Assembly (NCBI RefSeq): GCF_900155685.1
Contig: NZ_LT732548.1
Span: 3,895,537 to 3,959,536, forward strand
Length of the DNA: 64,000 bases
Direction of reading: 5' to 3'
Origin: Paenibacillus bouchesdurhonensis
GTDB lineage: Bacteria; Bacillota; Bacilli; Paenibacillales; Paenibacillaceae
Positions within the stretch are counted from its first letter, which is position 1; the number at the start of each line of letters is the position of its first letter. Shown here piece by piece: positions 7,581 to 15,094 of the stretch. Both the position numbers and the translations under genes were made by a program. Below the pieces are notes generated by a model. The model had not been told where the DNA came from, did not search any database, and saw only the letters and a list, made by a program, of their open reading frames with translations.

Positions 7581-7955
7581 AGTTATCAATCATTATTTTG
7601 ATGCAGTAATTTGTATGGTTTATTATGATATTTAGAAGTTTCTTAAATAATTAGTCTTTATAAATATTTATTTGTTGATTGAGACAGGTATCATCTATTT
7701 CTTGAATTAAGAAGATATGACTATACATTTCAAAATAATAGATAACTACTGTTCGATTTATCACTCTCATAGTAAAATTTCAGTTGAGTTTTAACAGAAA
7801 ATGGAGTATCACCACAATGAAACAATAATTCTTTAGCAAGTTTTAATAGGATTAAATTACTAACTTATCACTATTTGGATTTACTAAAGTTTACATATAT
7901 GGTAATCTAGAGCTGGGTGGCCGCCAAATTTTAACTTTCATGGAGGGTGAACAAA
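7581..7955. other. AT-rich leader region before the secreted-protein gene
   Basis: Strongly AT-rich, no ORF of note. It begins exactly where cotJC homology ends and probably holds the promoter of the 7956 gene; I could not single out a convincing -35/-10 pair. Confidence 0.45.
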
Positions 7956-8753
7956 TTGAAAAGAAGCTCAATATTTCTCTTTACTCTTCTTTTAATGGTT
8001 GTTTTCTCTATTCCTGCATCTGCAGCACCAAATGAAAATGACCTTATTGCTCCTTTAGAAGATGCCTTTTCTAAGAATAATCAAGAAGTAGACCAATATC
8101 TAAAGATGATGGGTTTTACTGAAGATGAATTGGCTCCTTTATCCACAAAATTAAAAAAGGAAATTGCAAGTAATGGTGGAATAAAAATTAAAGTTGAGCA
8201 GTTAGATCCTGAAGAAAGAATTATTGATAAAGACGGAAATGATATTACCAATAGTAGGATTAGTATTCAAGATTATAATGATAGTAAATTTAGTTTGTAT
8301 GGCCTCGCGATTAAGACGGCATCAGGAACTACAGAAAATACTTATGATATTTACGCTCAGTATGTATGGAAGTCCAGACCTAATTTTGCTTTTACAGATA
8401 CTTTAGCTATGTCTTGGCAATCCCAAGTTACTCCATTTGGTTCTCCTTATAGTGTCCATAATTGGAGAAATGATCCTTTTACTCACCAGTATACTAACTC
8501 TATTCAGAATCAACAAAATGAAGGAAATTCAGTTCTAATTGACTTATTGGCTGTGGATAGCCAGCAAGATGGATATATAAAGCAGACAGTAAAAGTGTCC
8601 AAAAGTTATCAAGGTACAACTGGCTCTGTTTCTCTAGGTTATGCACACAAAATCATTCCAGGAATTGTTTCAACTATTTTGAATTATTTTAGTATTTCTT
8701 TTTCTGGATCAGGATATCAAGAATTTACTGACAGATTTAACTTTACTTATTAA
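7956..8753 (+). CDS. Secreted protein of unknown function (AT-rich cassette 2)
   Basis: About 265 residues. The TTG at 7956 is chosen because GGAGG lies 9 nt upstream; a GTG at 7947 is too close to it. A signal peptide is evident: MKRSS, 'IFLFTLLLMVVFSIPASA', with cleavage after ASA. The mature protein is polar at first (acidic helices to about residue 110), then rich in beta-type, aromatic sequence ('DIYAQYVWKSRPNFAFTDTL', ending 'GYQEFTDRFNFTY'). No cysteine pattern or enzyme motif is seen. A hairpin and a small membrane-protein gene follow. The pair resembles an exported effector with an immunity-like partner, but this is inference from layout only. Codon use is far more AT-rich than in the core genes. 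Confidence 0.75.
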   Translation: MKRSSIFLFTLLLMVVFSIPASAAPNENDLIAPLEDAFSKNNQEVDQYLKMMGFTEDELAPLSTKLKKEIASNGGIKIKVEQLDPEERIIDKDGNDITNSRISIQDYNDSKFSLYGLAIKTASGTTENTYDIYAQYVWKSRPNFAFTDTLAMSWQSQVTPFGSPYSVHNWRNDPFTHQYTNSIQNQQNEGNSVLIDLLAVDSQQDGYIKQTVKVSKSYQGTTGSVSLGYAHKIIPGIVSTILNYFSISFSGSGYQEFTDRFNFTY

Positions 8754-8771
8754 TCAGTACATTGACAAAAT

Positions 8772-8794
8772 GGACGCGGGAACTCTCCGCGTCC
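8772..8794 (+). terminator. GC-rich hairpin between cassette 2 genes
   Basis: GGACGCGG/CCGCGTCC with a 7-nt loop, followed by TAAAAAACTG. There is no T tract on the plus strand, so it may act as an attenuator or mRNA-stability element rather than a full terminator. Confidence 0.45.
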
Positions 8795-8822
8795 TAAAAA
8801 ACTGTTGAAGGGATGTTGTAAA

Positions 8823-9029
8823 TTGATTTTTATATACATGGCTTCCTCCATTGTGATTTATTACATTTTACTAGGTGTTTTAGCTATATTTCGGATTCAT
8901 TTCTTTGATGGTAACCTTGAAACTTTATTCATGATTTTATTTATTATTATCAGTATTTTAATATACATTTCGAACCAAATAAATAAATTAATAGACTTAG
9001 AAAAAATGAAACAGCAAGATAAAGATTAG
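8823..9029 (+). CDS. Small two-helix membrane protein
   Basis: 68 residues when started at the TTG at 8823, which has AAGGGA 9 nt upstream. Two hydrophobic helices ('MASSIVIYYILLGVLAIF' and 'LFMILFIIISILIYI') are followed by a charged tail ('NKLIDLEKMKQQDKD'). No family is recognised. Its position directly after a secreted-protein gene suggests immunity or export help for that product. Confidence 0.55.
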   Translation: MIFIYMASSIVIYYILLGVLAIFRIHFFDGNLETLFMILFIIISILIYISNQINKLIDLEKMKQQDKD

Positions 9030-9576
9030 TGATTTAACTCTAAAATGGGTTTAATCTGATCTGAAATTTTGTATAAACACGCCTAAAAACATAAGGAATA
9101 ACTTAAGGATGGGGCAGAGACGATCTAGAAAAAAAACCAAAAACAAGCCGAATCTGACCAATTCTGGACAAGGCCAGTCACTTTGCAGGTAATATTCATT
9201 GTTGTCAAATAGTGCATCTCAAGCAAGGATTCATCTGTAGGAAAGATATCTTTCCCTTCGTAACTTGCGAAGGTAGCTTATATTATTATTATGACAGAGC
9301 CGGCTTGTCTTATGTCTGAGATAAATCAATCGAATGCCAGTAATTTTTCAAAATGAAAACAAGTTGGAAGGTTGGATCGTAAGAATACAACTGCGCCCTC
9401 GCTACTAAAATTACTTTGTCCATATGATTCTGATGAACAGATGAACGAAGTAAGGCCCACTAACCATCAGTATAGGTTAGCAGGCTTCGAGATTCCTGTT
9501 ATTTATCCGAGTCAAAAATAGGTGGCTATCGGTTCATAAATACTCAATAGACTAATTCTATTCAACACTAAATTCT
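9030..9576. other. Decayed intergenic region
   Basis: No gene could be supported. A 27-codon ORF at 9109 has poor ribosome-binding spacing. The region seems to be a mosaic of short remnants between the AT-rich cassette and the third cotJC fragment. Confidence 0.45.
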
Positions 9577-9937
9577 CTAAAATACCTTCTTCTTTCCCCG
9601 CCCATTCTTCAATATCTCCACCGTTTCACAGAAACGCAGTGAGTGGATGATCTCCCGTTCCCGCAGGAACTTCAAACTGTCCTGCAAATCGCAGTCATCG
9701 GTCATGTCGATGAGCCACTGATATGTAGCTCGCGCCTTCTCCTCTGTCGCAATGTTTTCCTCGTAAAGGTCGGCGATCGTATCGCCCTTCGCTTGAATGT
9801 AGGCGGCTGTAAACGGCACGCCAGAAGCGTTCTCATAGAACAGCACACTGTCGTGCGCAATGTAACGTGAAACCAATACCACTGCCTTCAGATCTTCTAC
9901 CATCGCATCCTTCGGCAGCTTGATACCATCGTAATGA
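9577..9937 (-). pseudogene. cotJC, truncated and frameshifted (copy C)
   Basis: Matches the C-terminal part of CotJC ('FYENASGVPFTAAYIQAKGD' through 'GRGKKKVF') with several substitutions (for example an extra residue in 'YEENIATEEKARA'). Upstream, 'ITMV' and 'KLPKDAMVEDLKA' lie in different frames, so at least one indel is present. Homology ends at 9937, exactly where the second copy of the ~110-bp repeat begins. Confidence 0.85.
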
Positions 9938-10050
9938 TCAACTCGAGATGTGCGAATTTCCGGACTTCCAGAGCTACGATCCGTAGGCGTACATATTGTT
10001 CGTGTGCAACCCCTCCCGTAAAATTAGTATTAACTCCTCAAAAAACAAAG
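9934..10050. repeat. ~110-bp dispersed repeat, copy 2
   Basis: Matches 6743-6860 up to the poly-A that opens the terminator hairpin, then is interrupted by the IS1182-like left end GGGGCTGTCC at 10051. The other side of the same hairpin continues at about 13496. Confidence 0.85.
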
Positions 10051-10112
10051 GGGCTGTCCAGAAACCAGCTAATGTTTGTCAAGCATTTTGCTTTAATTTA
10101 AATAAGATTGCT

Positions 10113-10121
10113 GGTATAATG
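10113..10121 (+). promoter_or_regulatory. Extended -10 promoter in the IS1182-like left end
   Basis: TGGTATAAT on the plus strand, with TTTAAT at the -35 position. It points towards the IS1182-like transposase but is now cut off from it by the IS110-family insertion. Confidence 0.4.
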
Positions 10122-10140
10122 TTTTCATTGCATGACAAAT

Positions 10141-10162
10141 ATTCCTTCTGTGCAGAAGGAAT
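10141..10162. repeat. Perfect 10-bp hairpin downstream of the IS110-type transposase
   Basis: ATTCCTTCTG TG CAGAAGGAAT, 17 nt beyond the transposase stop. It could be a terminator without a T tract or part of the IS110 right end. Confidence 0.5.
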
Positions 10163-10178
10163 ATGGTTAAATATGGGA

Positions 10179-11357
10179 TTATGCTTTGTAAGGCTGGCTC
10201 TTACTAAGGATGGCGTAAATATGATGGAGCAGCTTGTTCGCGCAAGCAATCACAACCACCTTATAGGGCTTGCCCTCTTTTCTTTTCTTATCGTAATAGC
10301 TCCAGATCCTTCGGTTTGCACTTTTCCGGACTCCACATTGCACCGCTAGATACAAGGAACGTCGAAGCCTTTTTGATCCACGCTTGGTAATTCTCGAACT
10401 TGTGGCAGTAAATTTCCCAGAGCTATAGATTGTAGGGTCTAAGCCGGCATAAGCGACCAATTGCTTGGCGTCTTCAAACTGATGGATGTCCCCAATCTCT
10501 GCAACGATCGCCGCAGCCAATTTATCCCCAATCCCGGGAATACTTTTCAACCATTCTACCTCGGGTAAAGTCGATGCGATCCGATTCATCTGTCTCTCAA
10601 GGTCGCCTAATTGTTCGATGAACGTGAGTAACAAAGTGACCATGCTGCTTAACATTACCGTTTGCGCTCTGCTTATCGGATAATCCCTCCAGATGGACAA
10701 GAGCACCTCGATACGTTCCGCTTTTTCTTCCACCCAACGTTTGGAGTGGGATTTCCCGACACCTTCCTGAATCACTTCCATAAGATTCTCACTATCATCT
10801 TCCAAACAACGTTTCAGCACGCTTAGTGAGGTAATCGAAAACAGATTAGAAAAGATCTTCTCGTAGTCTGGAAACACTTGATCCAGCAACGCTCTGGTAT
10901 TCAGTTTTGCTTGCACGAACATGTCTGTCACAAACTCATGTTGTCTCGTCACATGCTGCAGTTCTGTAAACGCCTTATCCCACGTACGATGCGGTTCGAC
11001 GTCTCCACGGTAATACATATCCGCTAAATGCCATGTGTCTGTAGCGTCCGTCTTCACCTTGCGCAATTGAGTTCCTTTTGCCCGTTTCGACTGCAATGGA
11101 TTAACGATGAAGTGCGTCCATCCGCTGCGCTTCAGATAGGCGACAAGTGGCTTATGGTAATGCCCTGTCGCTTCTAGCACGACTACTGGGGTAATCCCCG
11201 TTGCCACGTGTCCCCCCGCTAAAACCTCACCTAATCGTTCAAATCCATTCTCATCATGCGAGATGCTTTCCAACTTCCCGTAAGGCTCGTTCCTCTTCGT
11301 AAAGGCTTGCATCACACTACATCCCTTTGCCACATCCACACCTACCACTGGCTCCAT
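10179..11357 (-). CDS. IS110-family DEDD transposase
   Basis: 392 residues, apparently intact. The N-terminal RuvC-like DEDD domain has 'VVGVDVAKG' (first Asp near 7), 'VVLEATGHYHKPLVAYL' (Glu near 63) and 'KTDATDTWHLADMY' (Asp near 104 and 107). The C-terminal Transposase_20 domain has 'SIPGIGDKLAAAIVAEIGD', 'YAGLDPTIYSSGK' with the probable nucleophilic Ser, and 'KRGSKRLRRSLYLA'. AGGAGG precedes the ATG. In this family the enzyme works with a bridge RNA that pairs with donor and target. It lies antisense to the surrounding IS1182-like element. Confidence 0.92.
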   Translation of the reverse strand: MEPVVGVDVAKGCSVMQAFTKRNEPYGKLESISHDENGFERLGEVLAGGHVATGITPVVVLEATGHYHKPLVAYLKRSGWTHFIVNPLQSKRAKGTQLRKVKTDATDTWHLADMYYRGDVEPHRTWDKAFTELQHVTRQHEFVTDMFVQAKLNTRALLDQVFPDYEKIFSNLFSITSLSVLKRCLEDDSENLMEVIQEGVGKSHSKRWVEEKAERIEVLLSIWRDYPISRAQTVMLSSMVTLLLTFIEQLGDLERQMNRIASTLPEVEWLKSIPGIGDKLAAAIVAEIGDIHQFEDAKQLVAYAGLDPTIYSSGKFTATSSRITKRGSKRLRRSLYLAVQCGVRKSANRRIWSYYDKKRKEGKPYKVVVIACANKLLHHIYAILSKSQPYKA

Positions 11358-11617
11358 AACAACCTCCTACATATCAATTTCCGGCACTCCCACGATGGTT
11401 CCAAATCCATAGCTTCGCTTGTGATACGAGGTCGTTCCCTCAACCAGCTCAAACATGTTTATTTGGAGTAGTGGGAAAACAGTTTCTGGAACGGGGTAGA
11501 ATCCCCCAAAGTCAGTTGCGTTTTCCCGGCTACCACCATCGTAAAACAACCATAAAGAAAGGCCAACCAGAAAACCCTGGTTAACCTAATAATACGAAAG
11601 TCAGTGAAAACTGACTA
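11358..11617 (-). ncRNA. Candidate IS110 bridge RNA region
   Basis: The 260 nt upstream of the transposase have no credible coding potential but contain hairpins on the minus strand: GTCAGTTTTCACTGAC (11600-11615), AACCAGGGTTTTCTGGTT (11565-11582) and further complementary segments. In IS110-group elements the bridge RNA is encoded in exactly this 5' non-coding end. Loop assignments for donor and target binding were not attempted. Confidence 0.45.
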
Positions 11618-11658
11618 CTGGCAGCCCCGTTTGTGTTGAATCCCAAAAACATGCACAA

Positions 11659-11722
11659 AAAAATCGTCTTTTCCTGTAAAATGAAAGTTACCACACCAAC
11701 ACCTACAGAAAGGACGATTTTT
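11659..11722 (+). promoter_or_regulatory. Hairpin covering the ribosome binding site of the IS1182-like transposase
   Basis: AAAAATCGTCTTTTCCTGTA (11659-11678) pairs with TACAGAAAGGACGATTTTT (11704-11722) with one bulge. The right arm contains the AAAGGA ribosome binding site, and the transposase ATG follows immediately at 11723. Such structures prevent translation from transcripts entering from outside an IS. Confidence 0.6.
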
Positions 11723-13526
11723 ATGAGTAATCTTACGACTACTACTAAACATTATAACACGCAGCCAACACTTCCTCTAGGAGATATTGAAGAAAAGGCT
11801 ACTTCTAAACGGAGCTTTGTTCCTACTTTCAAAACCTACGATAACCAGCAGATCCACATGATCTTTGATCTTCAAGAATTTATCCCCGTTGACCATGTCT
11901 CGCGTGTCATAGATGAAATGATCGAAGCGATTCCTGATGAGCAACTATTTGCGTATTATACGGGTGGTGGCCGTAGCTCTTATCATCCGAAAATGATGCT
12001 GAAAGTGATTCTTTATGGCTACTCACAAAAAGTGTATTCCTGCCGTGGTATCGAAAAACTACTCCAAGAAAACATCCCAGCGATGTGGTTAGCCGCAATG
12101 CAACAACCCGATTTCCGCACCATTAATGATTTCCGTGGCGTTCGAGAAGGCCTTCATGGATGAGCTTTTTGAAACGATGATTGTGAAACTCATCGAAGAA
12201 AACTACATTACGATGGAGAACTACTTTTTGGATGGTACCAAGATCGAAGCGAATGCCAATAAGTATTCATTTGTGTGGAAAAAATCGACGCTGCAATTTG
12301 AAGAAAAACTGAAAGACAAGATTCAAGAAACGCTTTGTCATATTCATAAGATGACAGAGCTTGAAGCAGGTGGGCATGGGGATAAAGCGTCAGAAGAACT
12401 GCCCGCTCAATTAGAAGAAGCTGCATCCGTACTCGATGAAAAGATCGAGTCCTTAACGGAACAAATAGCTGAGGAAAGTAACGTTGACAACCGAAAAGAA
12501 ATGCGGATGCAGCGTAGTGCCTTGAAGAAGCCACTGAGGCTCATTCGTGAGGATTTTCTTCCACGGTTAGCCAAATATGACGCACAAAAAGCTTGTTTCG
12601 GAGATCGCAACAGCTACTCCAAAACCGATCCGGATGCTACGTTTATGCGGATGAAAGAAGACCACATGAAAAATGGTCAGCTTAAGCCTGGCTACAATGT
12701 GCAGATGGCCACCGAAAACCAATTTGTTTTATTTTATAGTCTTCATCAACGTCCGACGGATACGCGCTGTTTCATTCCACATCTGGAGAAGCTAGCAGCC
12801 TCTTCTTTACCTATGCCTAAAACCGTCACTGCCGATGCTGGGTATGGCAGTGAGGAAAATTATTTGTATGCGGTTGGCGAAGAAAAAGAGCCGAGGTTTG
12901 ATTTTCTCATTCCGTACGGGAGCTACCTCAAGGAACAAAGCAAACGATACAAAAAGGACATCAAGCATGCGAAAAATTGGATCTACGAGGAACATGATGA
13001 TCGATTCATTTGCCCCAATAGCAGATATGTCCCGTTCAAAAAGTACCAGACGAAAAAGAACCGATCTGGTCTGGAACAAAGTTTTAAAATCTATGAATGT
13101 GAAGATTGTAGCGACTGCCCCTTGAAGCAAGCATGCACCACAGCGAAAGGAAATCGCCAGGTTCACTGGAATACGATCTGGGAAGAATTAAAAGCAAAGG
13201 CCAAAACAGCCCTTGAATGTGAAGAGAAATCCGCGATCTATGCCCGGCGTAAAGTCGAGGTAGAGAGCGTATTTGGTCACATCAAGGGCAATCGATCGTT
13301 CCGCAGATTTTCTTTGCGGGGCTTGGACAAGGTTTATGTGGAATTTGGGATTGTAGCTTTAGCCCATAACCTCCTGAAAGTAGCAGGCATCCGTCTCGCT
13401 ACTTTCCTCAAAAGTAGTGTCACAAAAAAAGTTGGAGCGGAAACATTAAGTTTTCCCTCCAACTTTTTTATTTTAGGGACTTATGGGACAGCTCCTATTT
13501 GTTTTTCTGCTAAAAAGTTCTCCTAA
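11723..13526 (+). pseudogene. IS1182-family transposase, frameshifted
   Basis: The first frame runs from ATG 11723 ('MSNLTTTTKHYNTQPTLPLG') to a stop at 12163 and contains the DUF772-type N-terminus ('FIPVDHVSRVIDEMIEAIPD', 'YHPKMMLKVILYGYSQKVYS'). The rest is in another frame from about 12126: 'YFLDGTKIEANANKYSFVWK', a DDE-type core ('TADAGYGSEENYLY'), a zinc-like 'CEDCSDCPLKQAC', and the C-terminal 'VEVESVFGHIKGNRSFRRF'. A single indel near 12140 joins the frames. The second frame also runs past the element's right end to 13526, so the normal stop seems lost. The element is probably not autonomous. Confidence 0.85.
13423..13474 (+). terminator. Terminator at the IS1182-like right end
   Basis: AAAAAAGTTGGAG pairs with CTCCAACTTTTTT across a loop of about 20 nt, followed by ATTTT. 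It works in both directions and overlaps the transposase reading frame. Confidence 0.75.
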
Positions 13527-13554
13527 TTACCACGCAGTCGGGTCGCACCGCCTT

Positions 13555-13742
13555 TTACCTCACGCCAGCCGCACCGGCAGCGTCGATTTTTTCTTGAGGA
13601 GCATGGAAACAGCGTTTGCACACTTTCAAAGCCTCCCCAGAGCGTACAGCAATTTGATGCGCGTGCTCCTGCATACCGAACAGGTACCGCGGCCACTGGA
13701 GGGAAGCGTCCACAACGCTTTTCCGTGTTTGGATTTGGACAT
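13555..13742 (-). pseudogene. Small zinc-ribbon gene, frameshifted copy at the cotJ locus
   Basis: From ATG at 13742 the product starts 'MSKSKHGKALWTLPSSGRG' and reads through the first CxxC ('CSVC') to 'KLLY', then a deletion of about 14 nt shifts the frame. The second half ('LKVCKRCFHAPQEKIDAAG') is in another frame. The intact counterpart is at 6953-7153. It follows cotJC by 33 nt and was probably the fourth gene of the cotJ operon. Its terminator hairpin has been split by the IS1182-like element. Confidence 0.8.
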
Positions 13743-13775
13743 CGCAAACTACCTTCATTTCAAATTAGAATGCCG

Positions 13776-14345
13776 CTAAAATACCTTCTTCTTCCCCCGG
13801 TCATCCTTTAAAATCTCTACCGCCTCGCGAAAGCGTAGCGAGTGGATAATCTCCCGCTCACGCAGGAACTTGAGGCTGTCCTGCAAGTCGCAGTCATCGG
13901 TCATATCGATGAGCCACTGGTATGTAGCCCGCGCCTTCTCTTCTGCCGCGATATCCTCATACAGATCAGCAATCGGATCGCCTTTGGCTTGAATATAGGC
14001 GGCCGTAAACGGTACCCCGGAAGCATTCTCATAAAACAGCGCACTGTCGTGCGCGACATAGTGAGGCGCCAATCCGGCAGCAGCAAGTTCCTCTACCGTC
14101 GCATCCTTGGTCAGCTTATACACCATGGTGGCAATCATTTCCAGATGGGCAAGTTCTTCCGTGCCAATATCATTCAACAGCCCTATGACTTTGTCTGGTA
14201 TCGTATACCTCTGATTCAAATAACGCAGGGCAGCAGCAAGTTCGCCATCAGCTCCGCCATATTGTTCAAGCAACAGCTTTGCCATTCGTATATCACATTT
14301 CCCTACACGTACCGGATATTGGAGCTTCTTTTCATAGACCCACAT
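13776..14345 (-). CDS. cotJC: Spore coat protein CotJC (manganese catalase-like)
   Basis: 189 residues, the normal family length. It begins MWVYEKKLQYPV and has ferritin-like four-helix-bundle features with metal-ligand Glu/His: 'LLEQYGGADGELAAALRYLN', 'DIGTEELAHLEMI', 'ATYQWLIDMTDD', 'REREIIHSLRF'. CotJC is a Mn-catalase-like protein of the spore coat. Distant GGAGGGG precedes the ATG (11 nt). It is the third gene after cotJA and cotJB. Three truncated copies of its 3' part lie at 5646, 7187 and 9577. Confidence 0.93.
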   Translation of the reverse strand: MWVYEKKLQYPVRVGKCDIRMAKLLLEQYGGADGELAAALRYLNQRYTIPDKVIGLLNDIGTEELAHLEMIATMVYKLTKDATVEELAAAGLAPHYVAHDSALFYENASGVPFTAAYIQAKGDPIADLYEDIAAEEKARATYQWLIDMTDDCDLQDSLKFLREREIIHSLRFREAVEILKDDRGKKKVF

Positions 14346-14398
14346 TTTTTCGTATTCCCCTCCTTATTCATTTTCAGCAGAAGGCATAAAGGCAGGCA

Positions 14399-14668
14399 TT
14401 ATACCTGCCATGGCCACGGTACTTTTGACCATTCCCAAGGAAATTTAGAATAAGAATGCCCGAAATTCATCAGGGGACCATAGAGCTGCTGAAAATGGTT
14501 GGCAAGCTGAGTACGTTCTTGCACAAGCTGATTATATTGCTGTATGGAAGCTAAATCTTCGGGATGCGTATCAAGGAACAGGTTAAGTTCGACAAGGACG
14601 AAATCGAGGGCCTGCAGCTTTTCAAGCATTTCATAAAATTGTGGATCCAGGTTGTCTTTGTGTGACAT
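14399..14668 (-). CDS. cotJB: Spore coat protein CotJB
   Basis: 89 residues from ATG at 14668 (GGAAGG upstream; a longer reading starts inside cotJA). Typical CotJB sequence: 'YEMLEKLQALDFVLVELNLF', 'DTHPED', and the C-terminal 'PWEWSKVPWPWQV'. It is needed with CotJA and CotJC for inner spore-coat composition. It starts 4 nt after the cotJA stop. Confidence 0.92.
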   Translation of the reverse strand: MSHKDNLDPQFYEMLEKLQALDFVLVELNLFLDTHPEDLASIQQYNQLVQERTQLANHFQQLYGPLMNFGHSYSKFPWEWSKVPWPWQV

Positions 14669-14672
14669 TATC

Positions 14673-14903
14673 TCACCTTCCTTTTCCCCATCTGGACTCA
14701 TAGGGGCTGTAAAGTGCAGGCCATAATGTTCCGTGTCTTAACGCATCTTCCGGGCAGAACTGGGGGAGATTCAGCGGTTGAAAGTTCATAAATAGTTGGG
14801 GGGGAGTACTATATGTCTTGCACAATATCGGCGGACAGGGGTCAAATGGGCCAATATAAGGGGCCCAGACTTGCTCTTGGGGATGACTCAACGAGTGACT
14901 CAA
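14673..14903 (-). CDS. cotJA: Spore coat protein CotJA
   Basis: 76 residues from a TTG start (14903) that has a strong AAGGAGG with 8 nt spacing. The Pro-rich sequence is typical: 'GPFDPCPPILCKTY', 'NLPQFCPEDALRHGTLWPAL', 'YSPYESRWG'. First gene of the cotJ operon, expected to be made in the mother cell under SigE. Confidence 0.9.
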   Translation of the reverse strand: MSHSLSHPQEQVWAPYIGPFDPCPPILCKTYSTPPQLFMNFQPLNLPQFCPEDALRHGTLWPALYSPYESRWGKGR

Positions 14904-14976
14904 CGATCGCTCCTCCTTCTGTCAATTTAAATGTTTCAAGCTTTCAAGGAGACACAGCTCCCTGATCCTCACCATT

Positions 14977-15003
14977 AACATATGACGTTCGCCTAGAATA
15001 TGA
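14977..15003 (-). promoter_or_regulatory. Possible SigE-type promoter of cotJ
   Basis: Minus strand TCATATT and CATATGTT with 12 nt between them resemble the SigE -35 (KMATATT) and -10 (CATAYAHT) elements, though the spacer is 1-2 nt short. It lies about 75 nt before cotJA. Confidence 0.3.
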
Positions 15004-15042
15004 ACCTCCAACCGCAACAATTCTGCAAAAAAACAGCAAGAA

Positions 15043-15090
15043 AACAGAAAAACTCTTACCAAGGTGATTATCCTCACCCCGATAAGAGTT
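15043..15090 (-). terminator. Terminator after the CorC/HlyC-like gene
   Basis: AACTCTTATC/GGTAAGAGTT with an inner GGTGA/TCACC stem, followed on the minus strand by TTTCTGTTTTC. It lies 4 nt after the stop codon. Confidence 0.85.
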
Positions 15091-15094
15091 AACC

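Larger units (their letters stand above)
10140..11640 (-). mobile_element. IS110-family insertion element (ends approximate)
   Basis: About 1.5 kb: one transposase gene and a ~260-nt structured non-coding region on its 5' side, as in IS110-group elements. Exact ends cannot be set because the group lacks terminal inverted repeats. An imperfect 17-bp inverted repeat (10046-10062 with 11618-11634) brackets this segment; it may belong to this element or be a copied IS1182 end. Confidence 0.6.
10051..13495 (+). mobile_element. IS1182-like element, interrupted by an IS110-family element
   Basis: The left end starts GGGGCTGTCC at 10051; the right end, read inward on the minus strand, starts GGAGCTGTCC at 13495. 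The two agree in 9 of 10 bases. Flanks show the target: to the left 'AAAAAACAAA', to the right 'TATTTGTTTTTCTGCTA', which together rebuild the terminator hairpin intact at 6861-6900. The left 100 bp carry an extended -10 promoter (TGGTATAAT, 10113-10121) pointing to the transposase. An IS110-family gene on the opposite strand lies between this promoter and the transposase. Confidence 0.65.

Noticed and set aside
9109..9192. 27-codon ORF (MGQRRSRKK...)
   Set aside because: Ribosome-binding sequence is either touching the start or too far; no known family; region looks decayed.
11367..11549. 60-codon minus-strand ORF upstream of the IS110 transposase
   Set aside because: Lies in the structured non-coding end; no ribosome site; better explained as bridge RNA region.
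13842..14453. 203-codon plus-strand reading across cotJC
   Set aside because: Antisense to the complete cotJC; the same antisense reading appears in the truncated copies only because they share sequence.
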